A stretch of DNA of 64,000 nt from Flavobacteriales bacterium (GTDB lineage Bacteria > Bacteroidota > Bacteroidia > Flavobacteriales > Schleiferiaceae): the NCBI GenBank assembly GCA_012269745.1, contig JAAXJR010000041.1, positions 1 through 64,000 on the forward strand. The letters run 5' to 3'. The translations under genes were made by a program, and so were the position numbers. Each line of letters starts with the position of its first letter. Position 1 is the first letter of the stretch. Shown one piece after another: positions 1-9,046 of the stretch. Below the pieces are notes generated by a model. The model searched no databases and was not told the DNA's origin. It saw nothing but the letters and a program-made list of their open reading frames with translations.

Positions 1-702
1 GCAATTGAATATTTGAGAACATTAGATATCATCGATAGTGAACCTTATGTACACCAGGCAATTAAGGACGGTAGAACTATCCTTGCTGAAGGTGCACAAG
101 GAACGCTCTTAGACATTGACTTTGGTACTTATCCATTCGTTACTTCATCAAACACCACATGTGCGGGCGCTTGTACAGGTTTAGGTGTTGCCCCGAATCG
201 TATCAAAAATGTATACGGGATTTTCAAAGCGTATTGTACTCGTGTAGGTTCAGGTCCCTTCCCTACTGAATTGTTTGATAAAACAGGTGAGACTATTCAA
301 GCCCAAGGCCACGAATTTGGCGCAACAACGGGTCGTCCAAGAAGATGTGGGTGGTTAGATTTGCCAGCATTGAAATACGCAATTGATGTAAATGGCGTTA
401 CAGAACTGATGATGATGAAAGCAGATGTTCTTAGCGGTATTGGAAACTTGAAAGTTTGTACTGCCTACCGTTACAAAGGTGAGGTTATTGAGCATTTGCC
501 GTACAAGCTTGAAGAAGATTTGATCGAGCCTATTTTCACTGAAGTGCCAGGCTGGGAAGAAGATTTGACGAAAATGACCTCAGAGGATGAATTCCCCGAG
601 AGCTTTAAATCGTACATCGATTACATCGAGAAAGAAGTAGGTGTACCTATATCTTTAATCAGCGTAGGCCCTGACCGAGCGCAAACTATTATGAGAAAAT
701 AA
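1..702 (+). CDS. purA: Adenylosuccinate synthetase, C-terminal part
   Basis: The reading frame is open from base 1, so the gene begins outside the window; 233 C-terminal residues of an enzyme usually about 425 residues long are present. The enzyme joins IMP and aspartate using GTP, the first step from IMP to AMP. Visible family signatures are GAQGTLLDIDFGTYPFV followed by TSSNTT (the substrate-binding loop), GPFPTEL, TGRPRRCGWLDL and the terminal SLISVGPDRAQT. The stop overlaps the next start by one base (TAATG), suggesting cotranscription with the OstA-like gene. Identification is secure; only the 5' end is missing. Confidence 0.97.
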   Translation, partial: AIEYLRTLDIIDSEPYVHQAIKDGRTILAEGAQGTLLDIDFGTYPFVTSSNTTCAGACTGLGVAPNRIKNVYGIFKAYCTRVGSGPFPTELFDKTGETIQAQGHEFGATTGRPRRCGWLDLPALKYAIDVNGVTELMMMKADVLSGIGNLKVCTAYRYKGEVIEHLPYKLEEDLIEPIFTEVPGWEEDLTKMTSEDEFPESFKSYIDYIEKEVGVPISLISVGPDRAQTIMRK

Positions 703-2204
703 TGATGAGGGCCTTTCTTTTTGGATGGGCCCTTCTTTTTGTCTGTACCTCAGTTAAGGCACAGACCAAGATTCGTATTCTTAGTTCCGACATTACAGAT
801 ATCGTAAAACAGAATGACGGCTCGAGAATCTATTATTTGAGAGGGAACGTTGGCCTGCAACAGGATGTCGCCGTAATGACGTGCGATTCTGCCATACTAA
901 TTCAGCCTCAAAACGAATTCCAGGCATTTAAAAATGTAAAAATCATTCAGGCAGATACTACAATTATTACTGGTAATCAATTGGACTACAATGGTGAGAG
1001 TCGAACCTTCACTATTAGTAAAGATGTGGAGTTAAGGACACCTTCGTCATTGCTTAAAACCAAGCAACTCTTTTATGATAGAAAGTCTGCTACTGCTTAT
1101 TATACTACGCGTAGTACTCTCACTAGAAAGTCATTGGAATTAACTTCAGATAGAGGCTCTTATAATACTGATTATGAGATGGTATGGCTACGAGGAAAGG
1201 TTGAGGCAATCGATAGTGCCTATACGCTTTTTACCGATACTCTCTTGTACTATCCCAACCTGGATCGCTATGAATTTGCAGGTCCTTCTACTCTGCTCAG
1301 AGACAGTACCAGAATCTTGTGTAGCGTGGGAGTATACGAGGCTGAAACTACACAGTTGAACCTTGGAAAAGGAGCCGATATCAGCTCTCCTGGTTCTTAC
1401 ATTTCTTCTGATTCAATTAGTTATAACCTAAAGACTGATGCCGGTCAACTGTTCGGTAATGCTCTAGTTGCCGATACCTCCCAAGGATTAGTACTAGAAT
1501 CGGAGTTTATAGATTACTTAAAGGAACCAAATTTCGTAGATGCCTATTATCCAGTCTACTACCGCCAAAGAATGGATGAGGACACGCTGTATGCCAAAGG
1601 AGATACATTGCACATTCGTACGGATACATCTGGGTATCGTACTGTTCATTTACGCTATAAGACTGTGTTTTACAGCAAAGATTTTCAGGGAAAGAGTAAT
1701 TTCTTTTCCTATGAGGAGGCTTCGGAAAGATTGACACTATACCCTACTCCAAAGATGTGGAGTAGCCAAAGCCAATTCACTTGCGACTCTGCCATTTTAA
1801 CGTTAACAGAGGAGAATCTTGATAGTTTGTTTTTAATTCAAAACACCACTATTACCAGTCTCACCGAGGATTCTGTACATTACGACCAAGCCACTGGAAA
1901 AGAACTTGAGGGGCAATTCAAGGACAATAACATTCACTCCTTATTACTCAAGGGAAACGCGCAAAACATTACGCATAGCATAAGTGAAAATGGTGTTGTT
2001 GAAGGGGTGAATAAATCTGCTTGTGCATTTATATCCATCTCCTTCGAAGAAGGCGAAGCTAAGCGTGTAAACGCGAGTAAAGGCGTTGAGGCCTCCTATG
2101 CACCGTGGGATGTGGCAACAGAAGATATGAAGTCTTTACCCGGTTGTACGCCACTCTTTGAGCAGCGTACTTCTAAGGAGCAAACAAGGCCTATTCTTCA
2201 ATAA
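702..2204 (+). CDS. OstA-like (LptA/LptD N-domain type) periplasmic protein
   Basis: A 500-residue protein with a signal peptide ending near VKAQ (residue 21). The mature part has repeated short beta motifs of the OstA/LptA type (YYLRGNVGLQQ, MTCDSAIL, TGNQLDYNG, LTSDRGSYN), as in the Bacteroidota OstA-like family that is linked to lipopolysaccharide transport across the periplasm. Function is inferred from family membership. ATG codons at 702 and 705 are both possible; the first overlaps the purA stop. The 3' end overlaps the convergent MazG-like gene by 14 bases. It is longer than a classical LptA (about 180 residues) and lacks an obvious LptD barrel. Confidence 0.85.
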   Translation: MMRAFLFGWALLFVCTSVKAQTKIRILSSDITDIVKQNDGSRIYYLRGNVGLQQDVAVMTCDSAILIQPQNEFQAFKNVKIIQADTTIITGNQLDYNGESRTFTISKDVELRTPSSLLKTKQLFYDRKSATAYYTTRSTLTRKSLELTSDRGSYNTDYEMVWLRGKVEAIDSAYTLFTDTLLYYPNLDRYEFAGPSTLLRDSTRILCSVGVYEAETTQLNLGKGADISSPGSYISSDSISYNLKTDAGQLFGNALVADTSQGLVLESEFIDYLKEPNFVDAYYPVYYRQRMDEDTLYAKGDTLHIRTDTSGYRTVHLRYKTVFYSKDFQGKSNFFSYEEASERLTLYPTPKMWSSQSQFTCDSAILTLTEENLDSLFLIQNTTITSLTEDSVHYDQATGKELEGQFKDNNIHSLLLKGNAQNITHSISENGVVEGVNKSACAFISISFEEGEAKRVNASKGVEASYAPWDVATEDMKSLPGCTPLFEQRTSKEQTRPILQ

Positions 2205-2577
2205 TCCTAGCGATATTTGGCTTAAAGTAGTTAGGGCCCTTTAATACTTTTCCATCTTTTCTATAAATAGGCTTTCCGTCTTCACCGAGCTTACTCATAT
2301 TGCTACGTTGAATTTCTTCAAAAACTTCTTCAATTTTATGTTGCATACCGTGGCTCAAAATAGTACCACAAAGGATATACATCATATCGCCTAGCGCATC
2401 TGCAACTTCAACCAAATCGCCGTTTTTAGCGGCTTCTAGGTACTCTTCGTTTTCTTCAGCCATCAATTTGAATCTTAAATCGATCAATTCATTACTGATA
2501 TCTGCCTTAGGCGCATATTCATTTGGAATACCGAATGTGTCGTGGAATTTCTCTACGTGGTCTAATTGCTTTTTCAT
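2191..2577 (-). CDS. MazG-like nucleotide pyrophosphohydrolase
   Basis: A 128-residue all-alpha protein. Residues about 37-70 carry the acidic metal-binding pattern of the MazG/PRA-PH superfamily (EENEE, then EVADALGDMMYI), which hydrolyses a nucleoside triphosphate or phosphoribosyl-ATP to the monophosphate and pyrophosphate. The tail contains a short basic stretch (GKPIYRKDGKVLKGPNYF) typical of this subfamily. It is too short to be full MazG and no his genes are adjacent, so a house-cleaning role is more likely than histidine synthesis. Substrate unknown. Confidence 0.85.
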   Translation of the reverse strand: MKKQLDHVEKFHDTFGIPNEYAPKADISNELIDLRFKLMAEENEEYLEAAKNGDLVEVADALGDMMYILCGTILSHGMQHKIEEVFEEIQRSNMSKLGEDGKPIYRKDGKVLKGPNYFKPNIARIIEE

Positions 2578-2605
2578 TTCGTCATTGTTTCTGCTTCAAA
2601 GAAAG

Positions 2606-2613
2606 TAAATTTG
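2606..2613 (+). promoter_or_regulatory. -7 element TAAATTTG of the small membrane protein gene
   Basis: Exact match to the Bacteroidota -7 consensus TAnnTTTG, with TTG at 2585-2587 18 bases upstream as a -33 element. Only five bases separate the element from the ATG at 2619, so the transcript would be leaderless or nearly so. Confidence 0.65.
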
Positions 2614-2618
2614 CCGGT

Positions 2619-2810
2619 ATGGAAAACATTACTACTGGACACTGGATATTCGCTGGGATATTCGCAATTGGCTTCCTCACTTTCTTGTTTATCAGCTACC
2701 GCAAGGACCTTGCAATGCATAAGATTCACTACCGTAGTGGCGGTATTCAAGTGGCACTTTTAATCGTGATTACCTTGTTCGTTCTCTTTGTTTTCAAGCG
2801 TCTGTTCTAG
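2619..2810 (+). CDS. Small membrane protein, unknown function
   Basis: A 63-residue protein with two predicted membrane helices (residues about 8-24 and 44-61) joined by a basic loop (SYRKDLAMHKIHYRS). I do not recognise the family. The start at 2619 is chosen over an upstream in-frame ATG at 2523 because the longer version would run antisense through the MazG-like gene and because a TAAATTTG promoter element sits just before 2619. It precedes the E1 gene on the same strand by 53 bases, which hold that gene's own promoter. Confidence 0.65.
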   Translation: MENITTGHWIFAGIFAIGFLTFLFISYRKDLAMHKIHYRSGGIQVALLIVITLFVLFVFKRLF

Positions 2811-2823
2811 GTCGATAAACTCT

Positions 2824-2831
2824 TATATTTG
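2824..2831 (+). promoter_or_regulatory. -7 element TATATTTG upstream of the E1 gene
   Basis: Exact TAnnTTTG match 32 bases before the start codon at 2864. No convincing -33 TTTG at the usual spacing was seen. Confidence 0.55.
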
Positions 2832-2863
2832 CGTAGAGTTTAACCCAGCTCCACCCAAATACT

Positions 2864-5257
2864 ATGACAGACAAGCAGAAAGAAATCAGCTACCTAGATT
2901 TCAAGAAAGAAATACACCAAGACTACTATACAGCCGTCCTCTCTCGTGAGTGCTCGTTAATGGGCCGTCGAGAGGTTCTTACTGGAAAGGCCAAATTTGG
3001 AATTTTTGGGGCTGGTAAAGAACTTGCTCAGATTGCCTGGGCGAAAGCCTTTCAAAAAGGCGACTTCCGCAGTGGCTATTACCGTGATCAAACCTTTATG
3101 ATGGCTCTCGGCGAGCTCGATTCTGTTGGATTTTTCACTTCACTCTATGCCGTAACTGATGTTGAGCACGAGCCTATGGCCGGTGGACGTCAAATGAATG
3201 GTCACTTTGCAACACGCAGTTTAGACAAAGATGGAAATTGGGTTGATCTGACCAATCAATACAACAGCTCTTCTGATATCAGCCCTACAGCTGGACAAAT
3301 GCCGCGTCTACTTGGATTGGCACAAGCCTCTAAGGTTTTCAAAGAAGTGAAATTCGAAGGTTCTGAGAAATTCAGCGACGATGGCAATGAGGTCGCATGG
3401 GGCACTATTGGAAACGCATCTACTTCCGAAGGATTGTTCTTTGAAACTATCAATGCTGCGGGTGTCCTCCAGGTACCTATGGTTATCTCCGTTTGGGATG
3501 ATGAGTACGGCATTTCAGTTGGTGCTGAATACCAGACTACCAAAGAAGATATTTCGGAAATTCTAAAAGGATTTCAGCGCGATGAAAAGGGCAATGGATA
3601 CGACATCTTTGTCGTTGAAGCTTGGGACTACCCTGCCCTAATCAATACATTTACAAAAGCAGGTCAGGTTGCCCGAGAAGAGCACGTTCCTGTAATGATC
3701 CATGTGAAAGGGATGACTCAGCCACAAGGTCACAGTACTAGTGGTTCGCACGAACGTTATAAGAGCAAGGAGCGTCTACAGTGGGAAAAAGACCACGATT
3801 GTATCCTTAAGTTCGGTCAGTGGATGGTTGAGCAAGGAATTGCGACCCAAGAAGAATTGGACCAGCTTGTAAAAGAGGCTAAGAAATCTGCTCGCGAAGG
3901 CAAGAAAGCGGCATGGACCATCTACCAAGAGGTACCAAAACGTTTACGCAATGAGGTTTTGCCTATTCTAAAAGCCATGCAACAACAAGGCGAAAAAGGC
4001 ATCTTCATCACCAACACCATCATGGAATTAGAAGCTGTTGAGGATGTAGAAGTCGCACATAGCTTCAAGGCAGCACGCAAAGCTTTACGTATTGTTCGTG
4101 GCGATGACAGAGTGGATACTTCAGCGCTTAAAAATTGGCTCGCAGTGAGCAAGGCTGATCAAGAGCGTCGATACAGCTCACACCTGTACAGTGAGAACCC
4201 TTCTAACGACTTACTATCCTCTACCCCTGCCAATTACGGCGATGCACAAGAAGTGGATGCCAGAATTGTTATCAGAGATAATTTTGACAAGCTGTTTGAA
4301 AAATACCCTCAGACTATGGTCTTCGGAGAAGATAGTGGTAAGATTGGTGATGTAAATCAAGGCCTTGAAGGAATGCAGGCGAAATACGGTGAAACACGTG
4401 TTTCAGATGCAGGAATTCGTGAAGCAACTATTATGGGCCAAGGTATTGGTTTAGCCATGCGTGGCCTCCGACCAATTGCTGAGATTCAGTACTTGGATTA
4501 CTTGCTTTATGCACTTCAAATCATGTCCGATGATTTGGCTACGGTACATTATCGTACTGTTGGTGGTCAAAAAGCGCCTACCATTGTACGTACACGCGGA
4601 CACCGCTTGGAAGGTATTTGGCACTCTGGATCTCCGATGGGAACCATTATCAATAGCATCAAAGGGATGTACGTGTTAGTTCCGCGTAACATGACGAAAG
4701 CAGCCGGTTTCTACAACAAACTACTTCAGCTCGATAACCCTGCCCTTGTGATCGAATGTCTCAATGGCTACCGTCGTAAGGAATTGCTTCCTACAAACCT
4801 GGGTGAATTCACCACCCCTATTGGTGAAGTTGAAGTTTTGAGCGAAGGAACTGACATTACCATGTTGACTTACGGTTCAAACTGTTTCATTGCGGAAGCC
4901 GCAGTCGCCGAACTCGCAGAGTTGGGGGTTAGTGTTGAGCTCATTGATGCACAGAGCCTCATTCCGTTTGATACAAAGCACGATGTGGTAGAATCGCTTA
5001 AGAAGACCAATACGCTCGTGATTGTAGATGAAGATGTACGTGGAGGAGCAAGCGCCTTTTTGTTACAGCAAATTCTTGAAGATCAAGGCGGTTATCAATA
5101 TTTAGACGCAGCGCCAAAAACGGTGAGTTCTAAAGATCATAGACCGGCATTCGCCTCTGACGGCGATTATTTCTCGAAGCCTTCGCTAGACGATATGGTT
5201 GAGGAGATCTATGCCATGATGAATGAAAAGGACCCGAATAAGTTTCCTGCCCTGTAA
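2864..5257 (+). CDS. 2-oxoacid (branched-chain type) dehydrogenase E1, fused alpha and beta subunits
   Basis: A 797-residue fusion of both thiamine-diphosphate-dependent E1 subunits, which are two genes in most bacteria. Residues about 30-380 are the alpha part (FRSGYYRDQTFM; the ThDP-binding segment GNASTSEG...VWDDEYGIS). Residues about 460-790 are the beta part (MVFGEDSG, AGIREATIMGQGIG, AEIQYLDYLLYA, GIWHSGSPMG). Such fusions are common in Bacteroidota. Together with E2 and E3 the enzyme decarboxylates 2-oxoacids to acyl-CoA; branched-chain 2-oxoacids are the usual assignment, but substrate cannot be read from the sequence. No E2 or E3 gene lies in the window. The stop overlaps the next start (TAATG). 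Confidence 0.9.
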   Translation: MTDKQKEISYLDFKKEIHQDYYTAVLSRECSLMGRREVLTGKAKFGIFGAGKELAQIAWAKAFQKGDFRSGYYRDQTFMMALGELDSVGFFTSLYAVTDVEHEPMAGGRQMNGHFATRSLDKDGNWVDLTNQYNSSSDISPTAGQMPRLLGLAQASKVFKEVKFEGSEKFSDDGNEVAWGTIGNASTSEGLFFETINAAGVLQVPMVISVWDDEYGISVGAEYQTTKEDISEILKGFQRDEKGNGYDIFVVEAWDYPALINTFTKAGQVAREEHVPVMIHVKGMTQPQGHSTSGSHERYKSKERLQWEKDHDCILKFGQWMVEQGIATQEELDQLVKEAKKSAREGKKAAWTIYQEVPKRLRNEVLPILKAMQQQGEKGIFITNTIMELEAVEDVEVAHSFKAARKALRIVRGDDRVDTSALKNWLAVSKADQERRYSSHLYSENPSNDLLSSTPANYGDAQEVDARIVIRDNFDKLFEKYPQTMVFGEDSGKIGDVNQGLEGMQAKYGETRVSDAGIREATIMGQGIGLAMRGLRPIAEIQYLDYLLYALQIMSDDLATVHYRTVGGQKAPTIVRTRGHRLEGIWHSGSPMGTIINSIKGMYVLVPRNMTKAAGFYNKLLQLDNPALVIECLNGYRRKELLPTNLGEFTTPIGEVEVLSEGTDITMLTYGSNCFIAEAAVAELAELGVSVELIDAQSLIPFDTKHDVVESLKKTNTLVIVDEDVRGGASAFLLQQILEDQGGYQYLDAAPKTVSSKDHRPAFASDGDYFSKPSLDDMVEEIYAMMNEKDPNKFPAL

Positions 5258-6462
5258 TGAAAGAACCACGTCTATTTCCAAATACAGTAGCCGGTGTCCT
5301 TGAGGCACTTGAAATGAGCTTTGGAAAGGGCATTTATGCAGACCGGGTAGTCGAAAGATTACTCAAGCAAAATAAAAAGTGGGGATCGCGTGATCGAAGT
5401 TTCGTTGCAGAGCACACCTATGAAATGGTGCGTTGGTGGGGCTTGTTATGGGCTCTTTACCAGCGTGAACCTTCCACCAAACGAAAGGACTTGCAAAAGC
5501 TCTTCGGCATCTATTGGCAATGGAGAGGTTATACCCTACCCGATTGGCCAAAGTTTGATGCAGTACGAGATTTTCCGGTAAAAGAGCGCTTAGCGCAATT
5601 AGACCGGATTCAAGATAAGGAGAGCTATTCTGAATGGTTCAATGATCTTGCAATGAGTCAATTGGGTGATAAATGGCCAGAGATTGCTCGGAACATGAAT
5701 GTTCCCAATACAGTGAATATTCGTGTGAATACCCTGAAGGCAAGCCCTGAAGAGGTGTTAGAAGAATTGGAAGCACATCACATAGAAGTGCACCCCCATC
5801 CTGTATTCGAAAATGCTTTTTACCTCGAAGGACGTCCAAGATTAAACAATATACCTGGATTTCAGAATGGAAATTTTGAAGTTCAAGATGCCGGTTCTCA
5901 GCAAATAGGATATTTCTTGAACCCTTCTCCGGGAAGCACAACCATTGATGCGTGTGCAGGTGCAGGTGGTAAGACCCTGCTCCTAGGTGCATTGATGCAA
6001 AATCAGGGTCAGCTCATCGCCATGGATGTTGAGGGTCGAAAGCTAGGAGAACTCAAGAAGAGAACACAGCGGAGCGGTTTAGATATCGTAGATACGAGAG
6101 CTTGGGAAGAACCGAAGATTTTAGACAAACTCACTGAAACCGCCGACTACCTCTTGTTGGATGTCCCTTGTTCTGGAACGGGTGTCATAAAGCGAGAACC
6201 AGATACGAAATGGAAGTTGCAGCCAGAGCATTTAGAGCGACTTGAGGGTGTTCAAGCCGATATTCTCCACCGTTATCCTAGAATGCTCAAATCAGGAGGT
6301 ACGCTTGTTTATGCGACCTGTAGTATTTTACCAATGGAAAATGGTCATCAGGTACGACAGTTTTTGGAAAACAATGATGATTTTGAATTGGTCGAAGAGC
6401 GTACTGTTGACCCTGGAGCCCATAATGACGGCTTCTACATGGCAAAAATGAAGAAGAAATGA
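5257..6462 (+). CDS. RsmB/NOP-family rRNA (cytosine-C5) methyltransferase
   Basis: A 401-residue AdoMet-dependent RNA methyltransferase. The N-terminal part (1-130) is an NusB-like helical domain, followed by the catalytic Rossmann fold: motif I DACAGAGGKT at 231-240, motif IV DVPCSGTG with Cys305 and motif VI ATCS with Cys355. The two cysteines are the release and nucleophile pair of m5C RNA methyltransferases. This architecture fits 16S rRNA C967-type methylation (RsmB), although the exact base is not certain. It overlaps the E1 gene by one base and murQ by four (ATGA), so it is mid-operon. Confidence 0.9.
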   Translation: MKEPRLFPNTVAGVLEALEMSFGKGIYADRVVERLLKQNKKWGSRDRSFVAEHTYEMVRWWGLLWALYQREPSTKRKDLQKLFGIYWQWRGYTLPDWPKFDAVRDFPVKERLAQLDRIQDKESYSEWFNDLAMSQLGDKWPEIARNMNVPNTVNIRVNTLKASPEEVLEELEAHHIEVHPHPVFENAFYLEGRPRLNNIPGFQNGNFEVQDAGSQQIGYFLNPSPGSTTIDACAGAGGKTLLLGALMQNQGQLIAMDVEGRKLGELKKRTQRSGLDIVDTRAWEEPKILDKLTETADYLLLDVPCSGTGVIKREPDTKWKLQPEHLERLEGVQADILHRYPRMLKSGGTLVYATCSILPMENGHQVRQFLENNDDFELVEERTVDPGAHNDGFYMAKMKKK

Positions 6463-7271
6463 GGACCACAGAACAGGATAGCTTGCATGTAAACCTAGAA
6501 CAAAAGAGTGTTTCTGATTTAGTGCATGGAATCAATTCCGAAGATCAAAAGGTGGCACATGCTGTTGGTGAGCAAATCCCTTCCATCACTGCTTTCATTG
6601 AGGCTTTGGTGCCTCGTATGGAGCAAGGTGGACGCCTGTTCTACATTGGTGCAGGAACTTCGGGGCGACTTGGAATTCTAGATGCCAGCGAATGCCCTCC
6701 CACTTTTGGCGTTAGTCATGATCTGGTCATCGGCCTAATAGCCGGTGGTGATAGTGCCATTCGCAAGGCTGTTGAAAATGCTGAAGACAACACCACAGGC
6801 GCTTGGAACGATTTACAAGCGTACGAGATAAATTCATTAGATACCGTTGTTGGGATTGCTGCTAGTGGCACCACGCCGTACGTTATTGGAGGAATTGAGG
6901 CTGCGAACAAACATGGGCTGTTAACCGGTTGTATTACATGTAACGATGGGAGTCCCCTAGGAATGGCGGCTCAGCACGAGATTGCTGTAGTTGTCGGTCC
7001 TGAGTTTCTCACAGGCTCTACACGTATGAAATCTGGAACTGCCCAGAAGATGGTACTGAACATGATTACTACGGCTACCATGATCAAATTAGGGCGTGTG
7101 AAAGGCAACAAAATGGTAGATATGCAACTTTCCAACGATAAGTTGGTAGATCGTGGCACACGCATGGTTGCTGACGAGCTCGGTATCGAGAGTGAATTGG
7201 CGCAGGAATTACTATTAAAACACGGCAGTGTAAGAGCTGCTGTAGATTCGTACAACCATGAGCGGAAATAA
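6459..7271 (+). CDS. murQ: N-acetylmuramic acid 6-phosphate etherase
   Basis: A 270-residue SIS-domain enzyme that removes the lactyl ether from MurNAc-6-phosphate to give GlcNAc-6-phosphate in cell-wall recycling. Diagnostic segments are FYIGAGTSGRLGILDASE, GLIAGGDSA, GIAASGTTPYVIGG and the etherase signature TGSTRMKSGTAQKM. Length is normal for the shorter Bacteroidota form. The ATG lies within the preceding stop (ATGA), and the 3' end overlaps the next small gene by 14 bases. AnmK, the usual kinase partner, is not in the window. Confidence 0.96.
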   Translation: MRTTEQDSLHVNLEQKSVSDLVHGINSEDQKVAHAVGEQIPSITAFIEALVPRMEQGGRLFYIGAGTSGRLGILDASECPPTFGVSHDLVIGLIAGGDSAIRKAVENAEDNTTGAWNDLQAYEINSLDTVVGIAASGTTPYVIGGIEAANKHGLLTGCITCNDGSPLGMAAQHEIAVVVGPEFLTGSTRMKSGTAQKMVLNMITTATMIKLGRVKGNKMVDMQLSNDKLVDRGTRMVADELGIESELAQELLLKHGSVRAAVDSYNHERK

Positions 7272-7479
7272 AAGCAATCAAGATCTCATCGTCGCAGGCC
7301 TATTTCGACTGGCTTGGTCCTTCCCCTTTATATTCGTTGGACCGTCACTTTATATCGGAAAAGGAACCAGTGGTGCATGGTATTGGACTGCTCTGTCTAT
7401 TGCCATCATGCTTGTTGCTGTATTTCTTGCCGTAAGTGGCCTACGCAAGGTTATGAGCGGCTTCTTCGACGGTAAGTAA
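7258..7479 (+). CDS. DUF6095-like small membrane protein
   Basis: A 73-residue protein with two membrane helices (about 10-32 and 41-64) separated by GKGTSGAW. It resembles the small DUF6095 proteins that follow murQ in other Flavobacteriia; that match is from memory and not verified. It overlaps murQ by 14 bases and ends one base before the convergent subtilase gene ends. Function unknown. Confidence 0.7.
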   Translation: MSGNKSNQDLIVAGLFRLAWSFPFIFVGPSLYIGKGTSGAWYWTALSIAIMLVAVFLAVSGLRKVMSGFFDGK

Positions 7480-9045
7480 TTAGATCTTAATGACCTTGGT
7501 GATTTGGGTTTTTGACCCTCTAGTTATTTGTAAAAAGTAGGTGCCAGCGGCAATGTAATCACCGGGTACCCATCGGAATTGGTAACGTCGCCCTGCAATT
7601 AGCTCACTTGCTACTATACGTCCGTACATATCTCTTAATTCCAAAGAAATATCTGTCGTATTGTCGTCTGGTAAGAAGAAAATAAGGTGGTCTGGAAATG
7701 GATTTGGATACACGACGATCTCAGTTCCTGGATTAGAATCCAAGTAATAGCGAGCAAACTTCATATTAGGGATGCCGTATCCAATGCGCTCGTTCTTAGT
7801 GTAATAATGCGAACTACTCACCTCCAAGGCTTTAATAACGTCTTGCGCCGTAGCACTGGGCGATGATTCCCATAGACAGGCAGCAGCTCCTGCAATAATT
7901 GGTGAACTAAAACTGGTTCCATTAGCTGGAGTAATGGTCCCATCAGGTCGATACACATAGGCACCTTCTCCCCTTGCACATACATTGGGTTTAATACGGC
8001 CATCGGTCGTATATCCGCGCGAACTAAAACCGCTGACGATTCCGAATTGGTTTACGGATCCTACAGTAAGAACGCTATCTGCATCCGCAGGCATGGTGAG
8101 TTTATTCCATGCTCCTCCTCCGGCATTACCGGCACTTGTAACAACGAGCATTCCAGTCCTCGCTGCAGCTACCGCGCCCAGTGAGATGATACTCGTACGT
8201 CCGTCGAGGTCATCAACTGTATAATTGTCACTAGGGTCGTCAAATTCACTGTATCCCAGCGAGCTATTGATGATATCCGCACCTATGGAATCTGCATATT
8301 CTGCCCCAGCAATCCAATTGTACATCTCCTCTGGCGTTTCACTGAGCTCCTTCTCTGTCTTCACCAATACGTATTGTGCCATTGGTGCCGTTCCTACAAA
8401 AACACCGTTTTTATCTGCTGCCATAGTACTTAGCACAGAGAAACCGTGCGAAGAACCTTGGTAGACATTGGTACCGCCCTCTACGAAGTTCCGCGTAGCT
8501 ATGATTTGACCGTAATCGTTAAAGTCTACAGTATTTGCTCCAACGAACCCAGCGTCCAATACTGCTATGACCATATCCGCGCCTATATATCCTCGATTAT
8601 GTAAACCTTCTACCAGTGTAATTTGATCGGCTTGGTCGGCGGCTATACCGTGATCATAAACGGGATTAATTGAAGTCGTTGTGTAGGTGTGACCGCTTAC
8701 TGGTACTATTTCTTTGATAAAGCTTAGTTCCGATAACGCAACTACCTCTTCAGCCGTGGCCTCGACATAAACGCTATTGAGCCATTTTGAATGCGGACCT
8801 TGATAAGAAACGATGTCTTCAATAGCTTCTAGTCGATCCAAGGATATGGGTAAATCTGAGCGTTTTACAGCTATATTTTGGTCTTCACGTCGCCGTAATG
8901 CGCGCTCCGACAAGAATTCTTGTGGATGATCTAGTTGATGGACGTTTTCTTTAGCAGTTAGAAAAACGCTGTAAGAATGGGTTTCCTGAGCCTCTGCAGC
9001 GCTCAGAAACAGCAAACATGCTATTACCACTCTTATATACTTCAT
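7480..9045 (-). CDS. Secreted subtilisin-like (S8) serine protease with T9SS C-terminal domain
   Basis: A 521-residue protein with a signal peptide cut after about residue 19 (AAEAQ). The subtilase triad is visible: Asp164 in AVLDAGF, His200 in GSSHGFSV and Ser378 in NGTSFSSP, with the oxyanion Asn307 in TSAGNAGG. The last 75 residues (starting VVYPNPFPD and ending TQITKVIKI) form a type A T9SS sorting domain that would direct secretion across the outer membrane. Residues 20-110 look like an inhibitor_I9-type propeptide. The gene lies one base downstream of mnmA on the same strand, an unlikely functional partner. Confidence 0.94.
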   Translation of the reverse strand: MKYIRVVIACLLFLSAAEAQETHSYSVFLTAKENVHQLDHPQEFLSERALRRREDQNIAVKRSDLPISLDRLEAIEDIVSYQGPHSKWLNSVYVEATAEEVVALSELSFIKEIVPVSGHTYTTTSINPVYDHGIAADQADQITLVEGLHNRGYIGADMVIAVLDAGFVGANTVDFNDYGQIIATRNFVEGGTNVYQGSSHGFSVLSTMAADKNGVFVGTAPMAQYVLVKTEKELSETPEEMYNWIAGAEYADSIGADIINSSLGYSEFDDPSDNYTVDDLDGRTSIISLGAVAAARTGMLVVTSAGNAGGGAWNKLTMPADADSVLTVGSVNQFGIVSGFSSRGYTTDGRIKPNVCARGEGAYVYRPDGTITPANGTSFSSPIIAGAAACLWESSPSATAQDVIKALEVSSSHYYTKNERIGYGIPNMKFARYYLDSNPGTEIVVYPNPFPDHLIFFLPDDNTTDISLELRDMYGRIVASELIAGRRYQFRWVPGDYIAAGTYFLQITRGSKTQITKVIKI

Positions 9046-9046
9046 T